From the NCBI RefSeq assembly GCF_003001695.1, contig NZ_PVYX01000002.1, positions 1,426,001 to 1,490,000 on the forward strand: 64,000 nucleotides of DNA. The letters are read 5' to 3'. Shown piece by piece: positions 9,029 through 17,166 of the stretch (its first letter is position 1; the number at the start of each line of letters is the position of its first letter). The notes beneath the pieces are model-generated. The model saw nothing but the letters and a program-made list of their open reading frames with translations. It ran no database searches and was not told the origin of the DNA. Source of the DNA: Flagellimonas meridianipacifica (GTDB lineage: Bacteria; Bacteroidota; Bacteroidia; Flavobacteriales; Flavobacteriaceae). The position numbers and the translations under genes were made by a program.

Positions 9029-9592
9029 ATGACTGACCAAGAACTTTTACGCCAGCTGAAATCAGGTAATGAGGAATGCCTTGGGCAGTTATATGCCCAT
9101 TTGGGGATGGTAAAAAGCTGGATTCTCAGAAACAATGGGGACGAGGAGGATGCCCTCGATGTGTTCCAGGAAGCGATAATCGTCTTTTACAAGAATGTAA
9201 TGTCTGGAAAATACGAGCAAAGAAGTAAAATAAGCACATACCTGTTTGAAATTTCCAAAAGACAGTGGCTCAACCAACTTAACCGAAGAAAGCGCCACGA
9301 GCAACCTGGGGAAGCCAATGGTTTTGAAAGCAAGTTTGAAGAAGAACTGATATATGAGGTTACCCGCAGAGGGCCCAGATTAAAGGATTATTTGGGCAGA
9401 GCCATGTCACGCTTGGGGGAACCATGCAAGTCCCTTCTAGAGGCCGCAATTTTTTTGGGCATGCGCATGGAGGATATCGCGGAAAGGTTCAACTACTCAA
9501 GTGCCCGGTCGGCGAGTCAACAAAAATTAAGATGTCTCAAAAAGCTCAGATCCAGCATTTCGTATGACGACATAATCGCTTTGGAGCAGTAA
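9029..9592 (+). CDS. ECF-type RNA polymerase sigma factor
   Basis: 187 residues with sigma-70 region 2 at about 10-90 (EEDALDVFQEAIIVFYKN, then TYLFEISKRQWLNQLNRRKR) and region 4 at about 130-180, whose helix-turn-helix is LGMRMEDIAERFNYSSARSA. It is fourth in its operon, 17 bases after the lipoprotein gene and one base before the anti-sigma candidate. The operon carries the shared element at 4918, so autoregulation is likely. The best inference is that it directs RNA polymerase to the GATGAC-N14-GTTATA elements at 3311, 4918 and 10851. Confidence 0.9.
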   Translation: MTDQELLRQLKSGNEECLGQLYAHLGMVKSWILRNNGDEEDALDVFQEAIIVFYKNVMSGKYEQRSKISTYLFEISKRQWLNQLNRRKRHEQPGEANGFESKFEEELIYEVTRRGPRLKDYLGRAMSRLGEPCKSLLEAAIFLGMRMEDIAERFNYSSARSASQQKLRCLKKLRSSISYDDIIALEQ

Positions 9593-9593
9593 A

Positions 9594-10835
9594 ATGATCG
9601 AGGATTTAAAGTACATAGCGCTGATAGACAAGTACCTTAGAGGTACACTGGCCCCATTGGAAAAAGATGAGGTAGAGAAGTTGTTGCAAGACAATCCCGA
9701 CTTTGCCAAAGAGGTAAGGGTCTATGAAAAAATATATGAGGAAATCACCGAGAAAGAAAAGGCAGAATTAAAGAACCGCTTACGAAAGTACTATCAAGAG
9801 TATCAGGAAAACCAAAGAACTACGACTTCAGACAGACCAAACGGAAAATATCGCAGACTTTTCATTTATAGTGGGGCAATAGCAGCATGTTTGATAATCG
9901 GAGGGGCAATTTTACTTTTCAATGAATATGGCCCTCCAACATCAAACACCAAACCTACCGTAGTGGACGTGGACACAACATCCACAATAAAGACCGATTC
10001 CATTTTCGAGGTGAATGAAGGAAAACTGGTCGAAGAAAACAAGCAAGATAACCCAAATATTGACAGAGTGCAGGATAATGACGGTCTGGTCGATAGTGAG
10101 AATACCGATGATTTGCAAGAACACGATAGTGTTCAAAACCCCAACACAGAAAGAGAGGTACAGTTGGCTATTGGAGGTTACAAAACACTTCCGAGCAGAG
10201 CGGTAAGAAAATATCAATCCTCAACCCCCCTTTTCTATACTTTTCATGATGGTGTTTTCAAATTGTACGGTAATCCGTTGATGGGAAAATTGGAAGCCCT
10301 ATCCCTCAGAATCTTAAAGAACCGGGAATCTGGCTATTTTCTCAAATATAAAAACGACTACTATGATTTGGAAAAAACAGAGCGGAGATTACCGTTGATA
10401 AAGGTCGATGTAAAGCGCAACAATAAGGGTGTAAATACACTTTTCAATGGGCCCTTAAAATCAGTACCATCCCAAGAGAAGGTCACATTGGATATTGTCG
10501 GAGTCCAAAATGCTTCAACTGTCCTGTCGGAATTGGTGGTCAGGTTTGATAATGACAATATTGGAGAACAAACATATTTTTTCAATAAAGAAGAACATCA
10601 GTTGGAACTTATGATCCAAGCCAATTTGGATTTGGAAAAGGTAATGGTATACCGGGTGGAAGAAACTGGACGATATTATTATTACCTGGTCCAAGACAAT
10701 CAAATTTATGCTTTGGATGAAGATGCAAAAGAAGCGACGCCCTTAATTACGGTTGATATTACTAAAAACAGGTTGGCACGACTTTTTATGACAAGGGAAC
10801 CCATAAAAACAGTGGTTTACGAAGAAAAAAGGTAA
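9594..10835 (+). CDS. Membrane anti-sigma factor candidate with periplasmic sensor domain
   Basis: 413 residues. The N-terminal cytoplasmic part (1-85) is helical and resembles Bacteroidota anti-sigma N-termini (LIDKYLRGTLAPLEKDEVEK and DNPDFAKEV). One membrane segment lies at about 88-110 (LFIYSGAIAACLIIGGAILLF). A Thr/Asp/Asn-rich low-complexity linker (about 112-190) leads to a periplasmic domain that seems to contain two related units: one with LRILKNRESGYFLKYKNDYY and one with MVYRVEETGRYYYYLVQDN, each ending in an IKVDV or ITVDI strand. No HxxxCxxC zinc motif of classical ZAS anti-sigma factors is present. Position right after the sigma gene is the main support for the role. Confidence 0.65.
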   Translation: MIEDLKYIALIDKYLRGTLAPLEKDEVEKLLQDNPDFAKEVRVYEKIYEEITEKEKAELKNRLRKYYQEYQENQRTTTSDRPNGKYRRLFIYSGAIAACLIIGGAILLFNEYGPPTSNTKPTVVDVDTTSTIKTDSIFEVNEGKLVEENKQDNPNIDRVQDNDGLVDSENTDDLQEHDSVQNPNTEREVQLAIGGYKTLPSRAVRKYQSSTPLFYTFHDGVFKLYGNPLMGKLEALSLRILKNRESGYFLKYKNDYYDLEKTERRLPLIKVDVKRNNKGVNTLFNGPLKSVPSQEKVTLDIVGVQNASTVLSELVVRFDNDNIGEQTYFFNKEEHQLELMIQANLDLEKVMVYRVEETGRYYYYLVQDNQIYALDEDAKEATPLITVDITKNRLARLFMTREPIKTVVYEEKR

Positions 10836-10850
10836 ATGGGAATAAAAAAA

Positions 10851-10876
10851 GATGACATTTCCATCTTATGGTTATA
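10851..10876 (+). promoter_or_regulatory. Shared island promoter element, site 3 (before the kinase/phosphatase operon)
   Basis: GATGAC (10851-10856), 14 bases, GTTATA (10871-10876), with the start codon of the next gene at 10906, 29 bases on. Outside the two boxes this site shares further bases with site 2 (ATTT after GATGAC and TG before GTTATA). Confidence 0.7.
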
Positions 10877-10905
10877 CATGTATGTAAACATGAACCAAAC
10901 AGAAG

Positions 10906-11421
10906 ATGAAGACCATAAATTCCTTAAAACTCAAGTTATCCCCATCTTTTTTGATACTTTCCTTCTTGTCCATGTTCCTAATATCAGGAATGAAACTTGA
11001 TTACTCCCAAAATACCCAAGAACATCGGTCAACAGTAGGGTTTCACTGCTCTTTTTTTGGCAGACCCACAGAGTCGGTTTGGGAAATGGAGTTGGCCATA
11101 TATAAAGCGGAATATCAAAAAATACGTGAGCTGCTTTTCTCGAATGATACCGGAAAAAGATATTTGGCGGTAATAGTATGTGAGGTATTGGAAGAACAAC
11201 AAGTTTTCAAATTGACCCATTTGGAAAAAGCCCATGTTAAGGGGCTCTATGATTCAGAAAGCGAGGTATCGTTTTGTGCCGGTTGTGGATTTTTCGAATC
11301 CTACAGCTTTCGGGACTTGCTCAGAGAGAATACCCGGTTTGGGGAAGAAGCCAGGAAATGGGCTTTCAAAAAAGTAAGTAGACCAAACTCTAATGATAAC
11401 CATCAAAAATTGAAACAATGA
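10906..11421 (+). CDS. Small secreted or membrane-anchored protein of unknown function
   Basis: 171 residues with an N-terminal hydrophobic segment (about residues 12-30, PSFLILSFLSMFLISG), either an uncleaved anchor or a signal peptide. The rest is soluble, with Cys residues in FHCSFFG (about 48) and in SFCAGCGFFESYSF, a CxxC pair that could bind metal or form a disulfide. I recognise no family. It opens the second operon, just after island promoter site 3, and its stop overlaps the next start by four bases, so it is probably made together with the Sel1 protein that follows. Confidence 0.5.
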   Translation: MKTINSLKLKLSPSFLILSFLSMFLISGMKLDYSQNTQEHRSTVGFHCSFFGRPTESVWEMELAIYKAEYQKIRELLFSNDTGKRYLAVIVCEVLEEQQVFKLTHLEKAHVKGLYDSESEVSFCAGCGFFESYSFRDLLRENTRFGEEARKWAFKKVSRPNSNDNHQKLKQ

Positions 11422-12191
11422 AAAAACTTGTACTGATTATAGTCTTAATGGCTTTAGTTCCAAACATAGCCATGGCCAAAAGGGTCAGGGGCCTTTTCGG
11501 AAAAAGCGAGCGCATAGAAAAAATTATGGATGTTGACATAAAGGGTTCCAATGGGGAAGACCTTTATTTAGGATATAAGACCACTTCCCAATTTTTCTTC
11601 ATGGGGGTATACATGAAGGATGATGGCTATGTTTTGGGCATCAAGGGAAAATTTGGTTCCTACTACACCCTTGATGAACAACAACTGGCATCCTTTCAAG
11701 AGACCGGCAGTCTACCGAACCCTATGCCGTCTTACGAAATACCATTGACAGATTGGCTATGGGGTTTTTCCCTTTGGATATTATTGGCGGTATTGGCGGG
11801 GATTTGGTTCTTCCCAAAGAACGGAAAAGCACTTTTTGAAAGGGGTTGTACTTATTATTTTGGGAAAAATGCTAAAGTAGACTATTCCAAGGCGTTTGCA
11901 TACTTTCAAAAATCCGCAAAAAAGAAGTATGCCCCAGCCATATTCAATATGGGAATCATGCACCTTAAGGGCCAGGGAGTGCCCAAAGACATTCAGAAAG
12001 CCGTTCCATTATTTGAGCAAGCATCGGATATGGGAAACACCAATGCAAATGTGACATTGGGCAACCTGTACTATGAAGGGTTGGAAATTCCGAAAGACCT
12101 GGGTAAGGCGGAACTGTGGTTCAACAAAGCCTGTGGACAGGGCCATGATGGGGCGTGCAAAATGGTCGCCCATATCCAAGAACAGGATTGA
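11418..12191 (+). CDS. Membrane protein with C-terminal Sel1 repeats
   Basis: 257 residues: a signal peptide (MKKLVLIIVLMALVPNIAMA), an N-terminal part of about 95 residues expected in the periplasm, a membrane segment at about 115-135 (WLWGFSLWILLAVLAGIWFF) and about three Sel1-like TPR repeats in the C-terminal half (DYSKAFAYFQKSAKKKYAPA, YYEGLEIPKDLGKAELWFNK). If the signal peptide is cleaved, the Sel1 part lies in the cytoplasm. That is the mirror image of the kinase that follows, whose Sel1 repeats are on the outer side. Sel1 repeats are protein-interaction scaffolds. Coupled to the gene before by a 4-base overlap; partner or adaptor of the kinase is inference. Confidence 0.65.
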   Translation: MKKLVLIIVLMALVPNIAMAKRVRGLFGKSERIEKIMDVDIKGSNGEDLYLGYKTTSQFFFMGVYMKDDGYVLGIKGKFGSYYTLDEQQLASFQETGSLPNPMPSYEIPLTDWLWGFSLWILLAVLAGIWFFPKNGKALFERGCTYYFGKNAKVDYSKAFAYFQKSAKKKYAPAIFNMGIMHLKGQGVPKDIQKAVPLFEQASDMGNTNANVTLGNLYYEGLEIPKDLGKAELWFNKACGQGHDGACKMVAHIQEQD

Positions 12192-12235
12192 TTTTTAGTA
12201 CATTTAGGGAACGACCGAACAAACAACAAAAACCT

Positions 12236-14998
12236 ATGAAACTATCACATTATGAGTGGGACCCTGAAAAAGACCTGATTGCGGAAGGTGGATTTGCCGA
12301 GGTTTTCAAGGCACGTGATTTGAATACCGAAGGCAGGTATGTGGCACTCAAGATTTACAAGGAAGCCGTTTCCAGGGGCACACAAGGGAGTACTGGACAG
12401 AAAAAGTACAGTCTGGAACAAGAGTTCTCCAAAATTGATGGGCTTTCCCATACACATCTAATCACGTATTATGATCTCGAGTACATTGTCCACAAAGATG
12501 CCATGGGCAGAGATGCCAGCTATCCAGTTCTTATCATGGAATATGCTGGGGAGGGCACCTTGGCACAGGCCATTCAAAAAGGGCTGTCCCCGATGGATTC
12601 CGAAAAAATTATTTTGGAAGTCGCCCAAGCAGTGGATTATCTTCATGGACAGGGTATCATACATAGGGATTTAAAACCCGGCAATGTCCTTTTCGGCAAG
12701 GATAGAAGTGGAAACAGGGTTTCCAAAATAACGGATTTTGGTATCAGTCAAGATGTCCTATCCGAAAAAACCATCCAACAGTCCATGACCGAGGGGGTGG
12801 GAACACCCCATTATATGGCCCCTGAACAGTTCTTCAAAAAGAAGTTTGGACTGAATGGCGAAATCGGTGAACGAACGGACGTTTGGGCCTTGGGAATCAT
12901 GTTTTACAAGATGTTGACGGGAAAACTACCTTTTGGTCACAACAGCAAGGACTATGAACTGACCAGGGACAGTATCATTGGTGAAGAACCGGATTACTCG
13001 GAAGTTCCTGAAAGGTATAAAGCCATTTTACGCTCCAGTCTGGAGAAAAATGCCATAGATAGATTTTCCTCTGTCTCTGGCTTCGTACGTGCTTTGAGCG
13101 GAATCGATGATGGCGAGGGCACCATTTTTATTCCTTCAAATACATCAAAGCACGAAGGCAAAAGAGGCGAAAGGAAAAAGGTCTGGCCTGCCCTAATAAC
13201 ATGCTTATTGGTATTGGGATTAGGCATCGGGGGCTATGCTTTTTATCGCTCCACCAAGATAAATACGCTTTTGGCAGATGGGTGGAACCTTTATAAGGAG
13301 GGGAAGTTCAAAGAGGCCCATGATACCTATATTAAGGCCTCCAACTATGGGTCCGGGGAAGCCTTTTATTTTCTCTCCAGATTCAATCAAAATGGGTATG
13401 GGACAGAGGTCGATTACGAGAAGGGTTTTGAATATGCGGATATGGCCATTGATGCAGGATATGACCTGGCGAACTTTAATCATGGATGGGCCTATCAAAA
13501 CGAACTCGGTGTGGACATGGACACGGTCGAGGCCAAAAAATTCTATGGAAAGGCAAAGAACAGCATTGTGACCTTAAGCGATGATGGTAACCCAGAGGCT
13601 CTCAATCTAAGGGGTTTAATGCACTTTTTTGGTTTTGTCATGGAAAAGGACGCGGGTAAGGCAAAACGTTACTACGAAAAAGCTTCTAGTAAGGGCCATC
13701 CAGCTGCAATTGAAAACTTGGCAATACTCAATACGTCAGAAAAAAACTATGAGGAAGCATTTAAGGGGTATGAAAAATGCACGTCCATAGGCAGGTATTC
13801 TGGATATCGGGGCATGGCGAATATGTACAGGTTTGGTCAGTATGTGCCCCAAGATACGGTTAAGGCTTTGGAACTATTTACAATCGCTGCCAAGAACGAG
13901 GATCTTATTTCCCAATTTAATCTGGGCATTTTCTATAAGAATGGAGTATTGGCCAAACCCGACCGTATAAAGGCAATCCAATGGTTCACCAAAGCGGCGG
14001 ATAAAGGACATTTGGGAGCTCAAAATGAGTTGGGTACTTTATATTTCAATGACAAGAATTATCCAGAGGCCAAAAAATGGTTCCAATTGGCGGCCGAAAA
14101 GGGAAATACCTTCGGGATGCACAATATGGGTGTTATTCACTATAATGGTCTTGGGGTTCCAAAGGACATAAAACTAGCCAAAAATTGGCACCAGAAAGCT
14201 GCTGATAAAGGGTATGCGAACTCCCAATACATGATGGGTAAAATTCTTGAGTACGGGGAAGCTGATGGAACTCCGAACCTAACCCAGGGAATACGGTATT
14301 ATGAGCTCGCAGCTGAACAAAATCAAGGTTTAGCTCTGTATGCTTTAGGCAGATTATATTATGAAGGAAAAGGAAAAAACAAGGATTACGACAAGGCCAA
14401 AGAATTTTTTACCAAATCAGCGGCCCAAAACATTATAGCTGCGGACTATATGTTGGGCACTATGGCTGAAAAGGGCTTGGCGGGGCCCACAGACTATTTT
14501 GAAGCCGAAAGAAGGTATCTCAACGCAGCTACTAAAGAATATCTCCAAGCCCAAATAAAATTGGCAGACCTGTATTACGACCTCAAATTGGGCAAGGACA
14601 AAAAAGGAAAGGCCACACCATGGTATTTGAAAGCCGCAGAAAAAGGGGACTTGCACAGTCAATATAGGGTGGCGGTGATGTATTACAATGGCAAATATTA
14701 CTACGCGTCCAAAAAGTGGTTCCAAAAAGCGGCTGATCGAGACCATGCCAGTGCACAGAGTTTTCTTGGCTATATGTATGATAATGGTCTCGGAGGTCCG
14801 AAAAACATGAAACAGGCGTTTGGGCTATATCAAAAGTCCGCGAAAAATGGGGATAGGGTCGGAATGTATAACCTGGCCTCTTGTTACTATAGTGGCGCTG
14901 GCACCCCAAAAAACACCTATTTGGCAAAAACCTGGTATCAACAATCTTGTGAAAAGGGATATAAAAATGCCTGTGATTTTATTGCTAAAAAATATTGA
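12236..14998 (+). CDS. Transmembrane Ser/Thr protein kinase with long Sel1-repeat sensor
   Basis: 920 residues from the ATG at 12236, chosen because MKLSHYEW leads straight into the kinase; upstream codons overlap the previous gene. Kinase domain about 1-290: glycine loop IAEGGFAEVF (15-24), catalytic K39, HRDLKPGN with H143 and D145, DFG 167-169, and APEQ in the P+1 region. One membrane helix lies at about 316-337 (VWPALITCLLVLGLGIGGYA). The remaining 580 residues are about fifteen Sel1-like repeats (YYEGKGKNKDYDKAKEFFTK type), expected in the periplasm. This Hanks-type layout matches PknB-like receptors, with Sel1 repeats in place of PASTA domains. Likely targets are threonines read by the FHA domains of the exporter. 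The PP2C gene starts six bases after its stop. Confidence 0.9.
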   Translation: MKLSHYEWDPEKDLIAEGGFAEVFKARDLNTEGRYVALKIYKEAVSRGTQGSTGQKKYSLEQEFSKIDGLSHTHLITYYDLEYIVHKDAMGRDASYPVLIMEYAGEGTLAQAIQKGLSPMDSEKIILEVAQAVDYLHGQGIIHRDLKPGNVLFGKDRSGNRVSKITDFGISQDVLSEKTIQQSMTEGVGTPHYMAPEQFFKKKFGLNGEIGERTDVWALGIMFYKMLTGKLPFGHNSKDYELTRDSIIGEEPDYSEVPERYKAILRSSLEKNAIDRFSSVSGFVRALSGIDDGEGTIFIPSNTSKHEGKRGERKKVWPALITCLLVLGLGIGGYAFYRSTKINTLLADGWNLYKEGKFKEAHDTYIKASNYGSGEAFYFLSRFNQNGYGTEVDYEKGFEYADMAIDAGYDLANFNHGWAYQNELGVDMDTVEAKKFYGKAKNSIVTLSDDGNPEALNLRGLMHFFGFVMEKDAGKAKRYYEKASSKGHPAAIENLAILNTSEKNYEEAFKGYEKCTSIGRYSGYRGMANMYRFGQYVPQDTVKALELFTIAAKNEDLISQFNLGIFYKNGVLAKPDRIKAIQWFTKAADKGHLGAQNELGTLYFNDKNYPEAKKWFQLAAEKGNTFGMHNMGVIHYNGLGVPKDIKLAKNWHQKAADKGYANSQYMMGKILEYGEADGTPNLTQGIRYYELAAEQNQGLALYALGRLYYEGKGKNKDYDKAKEFFTKSAAQNIIAADYMLGTMAEKGLAGPTDYFEAERRYLNAATKEYLQAQIKLADLYYDLKLGKDKKGKATPWYLKAAEKGDLHSQYRVAVMYYNGKYYYASKKWFQKAADRDHASAQSFLGYMYDNGLGGPKNMKQAFGLYQKSAKNGDRVGMYNLASCYYSGAGTPKNTYLAKTWYQQSCEKGYKNACDFIAKKY

Positions 14999-15003
14999 AG
15001 GAC

Positions 15004-15741
15004 ATGGAAATCCAACTACCGGTCAATTGTAATGAAATAGGCAATAGGGACTCAAACGAAGATACCATATACCCTGCAATTCCAACTAAAGATACACGGC
15101 TGTTCATGGTATGTGACGGTGTCGGTGGCCAGGCCAAAGGTGAACTGGCATCCCGTCTGGTATGTAACGAAATGGCTTCTTTTATCAACGATAACCCACC
15201 CAGGGGAGTGCATACCTATTGGTTCGAAGCCCTAGAATTTGTGGAAAATAAATTCCGTGAACATTTAAAAAACTTTCCGGAGTCGAAGGGCATGGCAAGT
15301 ACATTGAGCCTGTTGTATATCGGAGGTCATGCTGGAAAAGTGCAGGTGGCTTGGTTAGGTGATAGCAGAATATACCATATACGGGATGGCGAAATTCTGT
15401 ACCGCACCAAGGACCATTCAGTCGTGGAGGCAATGTTGGATATGGGAGAGATTACGCAGCAGGAAGCTAAGCACCACCCCAAACGACATATCATAACGAG
15501 GGCCATCAATGGCCTGAACCCTTCCAAACCGGATGTGAAAACTATCGAGAACCTTCAAGAGAACGATTTTTTCATGCTATGCTCGGATGGTGTACTTGAA
15601 AATATGGACGAGGAAAAAATTGGAAATTGGTTCAAAAAGGAAATTCCTGTTGAGAAAATATCCGCAATGATAAAAGCCGAAGCCAATGGAAACACAAAGG
15701 ATAATTACTCCTTTTACCTAATAAAAATTGATAAGATATAG
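15004..15741 (+). CDS. PP2C-family Ser/Thr protein phosphatase
   Basis: 245 residues from ATG 15004, preferred over the in-frame TTG at 14995, which overlaps the kinase stop. Canonical metal-binding motifs are present: RDSNED at 15-20, VCDGVGG with D38, LGDSR in the middle, CSDGV with D195 and DNYS with D233. It is soluble and cytoplasmic. It is expected to reverse phosphorylation by the kinase encoded six bases upstream, a pairing known from PknB/PstP and from T6SS PpkA/PppA. No T6SS structural genes are near, so the FHA-ABC exporter is the more likely shared target. Confidence 0.9.
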   Translation: MEIQLPVNCNEIGNRDSNEDTIYPAIPTKDTRLFMVCDGVGGQAKGELASRLVCNEMASFINDNPPRGVHTYWFEALEFVENKFREHLKNFPESKGMASTLSLLYIGGHAGKVQVAWLGDSRIYHIRDGEILYRTKDHSVVEAMLDMGEITQQEAKHHPKRHIITRAINGLNPSKPDVKTIENLQENDFFMLCSDGVLENMDEEKIGNWFKKEIPVEKISAMIKAEANGNTKDNYSFYLIKIDKI

Positions 15742-15782
15742 GTTCTTTAAGCCTTAGAAACTTCTGTAAAAAACTTGAACCA

Positions 15783-16787
15783 ATGAAAAATACGTATTTG
15801 AAAAATTCAGTCCTTATAATGATTGTTATGTTCCTGGGTTCGTTTAATTGCCCAGTTGAACAACATCCAATCAGTTTTATAAAGAGCGGCGATTCCATAG
15901 AACTGAATACAGACGGATTGTACTGTGCAGAGTTCTTTGATTATGTCTTTCGGGGGCATTTTGAAAATATTGACATGACCAGGGAGGACAATGAATTCCT
16001 ATCGATATTCGGTCAATATCTAAGGGCTTTTGGTAGGCGGTGCCCTAATGCACTTCCCGCAGATAAAGTTGAGATTATGGAGAATGTCTGCGTTAAGGAA
16101 CGGGTAACAACCAATGGTTACGGGGTTGAGACGGATAGGACATGCGTGCAGTGGAAAACCGTGGGTACAGGAATCTATGCACGCCCCGAGCTATATGGAG
16201 CTTATTTGACCGTTCTTGACATACAGAACAGGGATGCACTAAGGACTACCATTGAGATTATGACCGATCCGAATGCTATGGGAAATACCGTGGATATAGC
16301 TCATAAGGCCAAGGGTTTGGCAACAGATATGTCATTGATTTTCAATCTTAATGCCTGTAACAGTCCTTCTATTGGGCGGCTTGAAGAGAATTTAAGGTTG
16401 TTTGCTTTGGACAAGCCAGCGGTTCAAATGAAAGAACGCAGCAAATACGAAAAAATGAAAAATTCGGGAGGGCCAAATGGCGAGCAAGACTTTGAAAGGT
16501 TGATAGATGAACTAGTGGATGATCAGGCCAAAACATGGGCATTCAATCGGTATGTACCAAAAAGTGTGTCCAGTGTAAAGAAATATACAAATACCATGGG
16601 AAGACCCACAGAACTGGTCGCAAATTATAGGTACAACGGGTTCAAAACCAACAGTACAGGAACCGTTAGGATCATCTTTGAAAACGGTATTCCCAAGTGT
16701 ATATATTTCTTTGATTTCCCGAACAATTGTAAGACACCAAATGCATCCATGTTAGCTTCTTATGCGAAAGGAGAATATTCCAAGTAG
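15783..16787 (+). CDS. Secreted Cys-containing protein of unknown function
   Basis: 334 residues starting with a signal peptide (about 1-23; the Cys in FNC is not in a clear lipobox). Mature Cys residues (in GLYCAEFF, RRCPNALP, ENVCVKERV, RTCVQWKT, NACNSPS, PKCIYFF, NNCKTPN) may form disulfides. The C-terminal third contains VANYRYNGFKTNSTGTVRII followed by a strand-rich end. I recognise no family. It lies 41 bases after the phosphatase and is probably the last gene of the kinase operon. An extracytoplasmic output or ligand of the system is possible, but this rests only on position. Confidence 0.5.
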   Translation: MKNTYLKNSVLIMIVMFLGSFNCPVEQHPISFIKSGDSIELNTDGLYCAEFFDYVFRGHFENIDMTREDNEFLSIFGQYLRAFGRRCPNALPADKVEIMENVCVKERVTTNGYGVETDRTCVQWKTVGTGIYARPELYGAYLTVLDIQNRDALRTTIEIMTDPNAMGNTVDIAHKAKGLATDMSLIFNLNACNSPSIGRLEENLRLFALDKPAVQMKERSKYEKMKNSGGPNGEQDFERLIDELVDDQAKTWAFNRYVPKSVSSVKKYTNTMGRPTELVANYRYNGFKTNSTGTVRIIFENGIPKCIYFFDFPNNCKTPNASMLASYAKGEYSK

Positions 16788-17166
16788 ATTTTCAAATGAG
16801 AATGTATTTTGATAAAATTTATCTATCTACTTTGTTAACTTAAAATATGAAGTCAGGTTAAAAAAAATTAAGCGACCATTTATTAGATATTGTAGACTAG
16901 ACGCATAATATTCCAATTAATTTCATGAAAGTTTTATTAGACTTTAAAAATTTTGATACAAGGGATGGATTACCCAAAAGAAATCACACTATAAAATAAC
17001 CGCTCCGTAAGCTTATTAAAAGTTCGGTAAAAGGTGGTTTTATGGGATTCATTATTTGCTGTTTAAATTCATTTTATCATAGACTACAGTTGTTCGGTTT
17101 CCTGAATTAATGTGATTAAGCATACACGTGGAAGCTATTTAGAGAAGTTAATCCCTTTTCCCCTTC
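16788..17166. other. AT-rich intergenic region between convergent genes
   Basis: 379 bases between the island's last gene and the end of the minus-strand stress operon. I see no convincing terminator hairpin and no gene; a 24-codon ORF at 16925-16999 has no recognisable features. Confidence 0.6.

Noticed and set aside
14417..14927. Long minus-strand frames opposite the kinase Sel1 repeats
   Set aside because: They arise from the repeat codon pattern on the other strand; their Cys/His-rich content is typical of shadow frames.
5803..15741. Type VI secretion kinase/phosphatase/FHA module
   Set aside because: Kinase, PP2C and FHA are also found there, but no Tss structural gene is near and the FHA is fused to an ABC exporter.
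12236..15741. TerY-P triad (VWA protein, kinase, phosphatase)
   Set aside because: No VWA protein is in the cluster; the VWA lipoprotein at 50582 is 35 kb away and of another type.
16925..16999. 24-codon ORF in the intergenic region
   Set aside because: Too short and without signal, membrane or family features.
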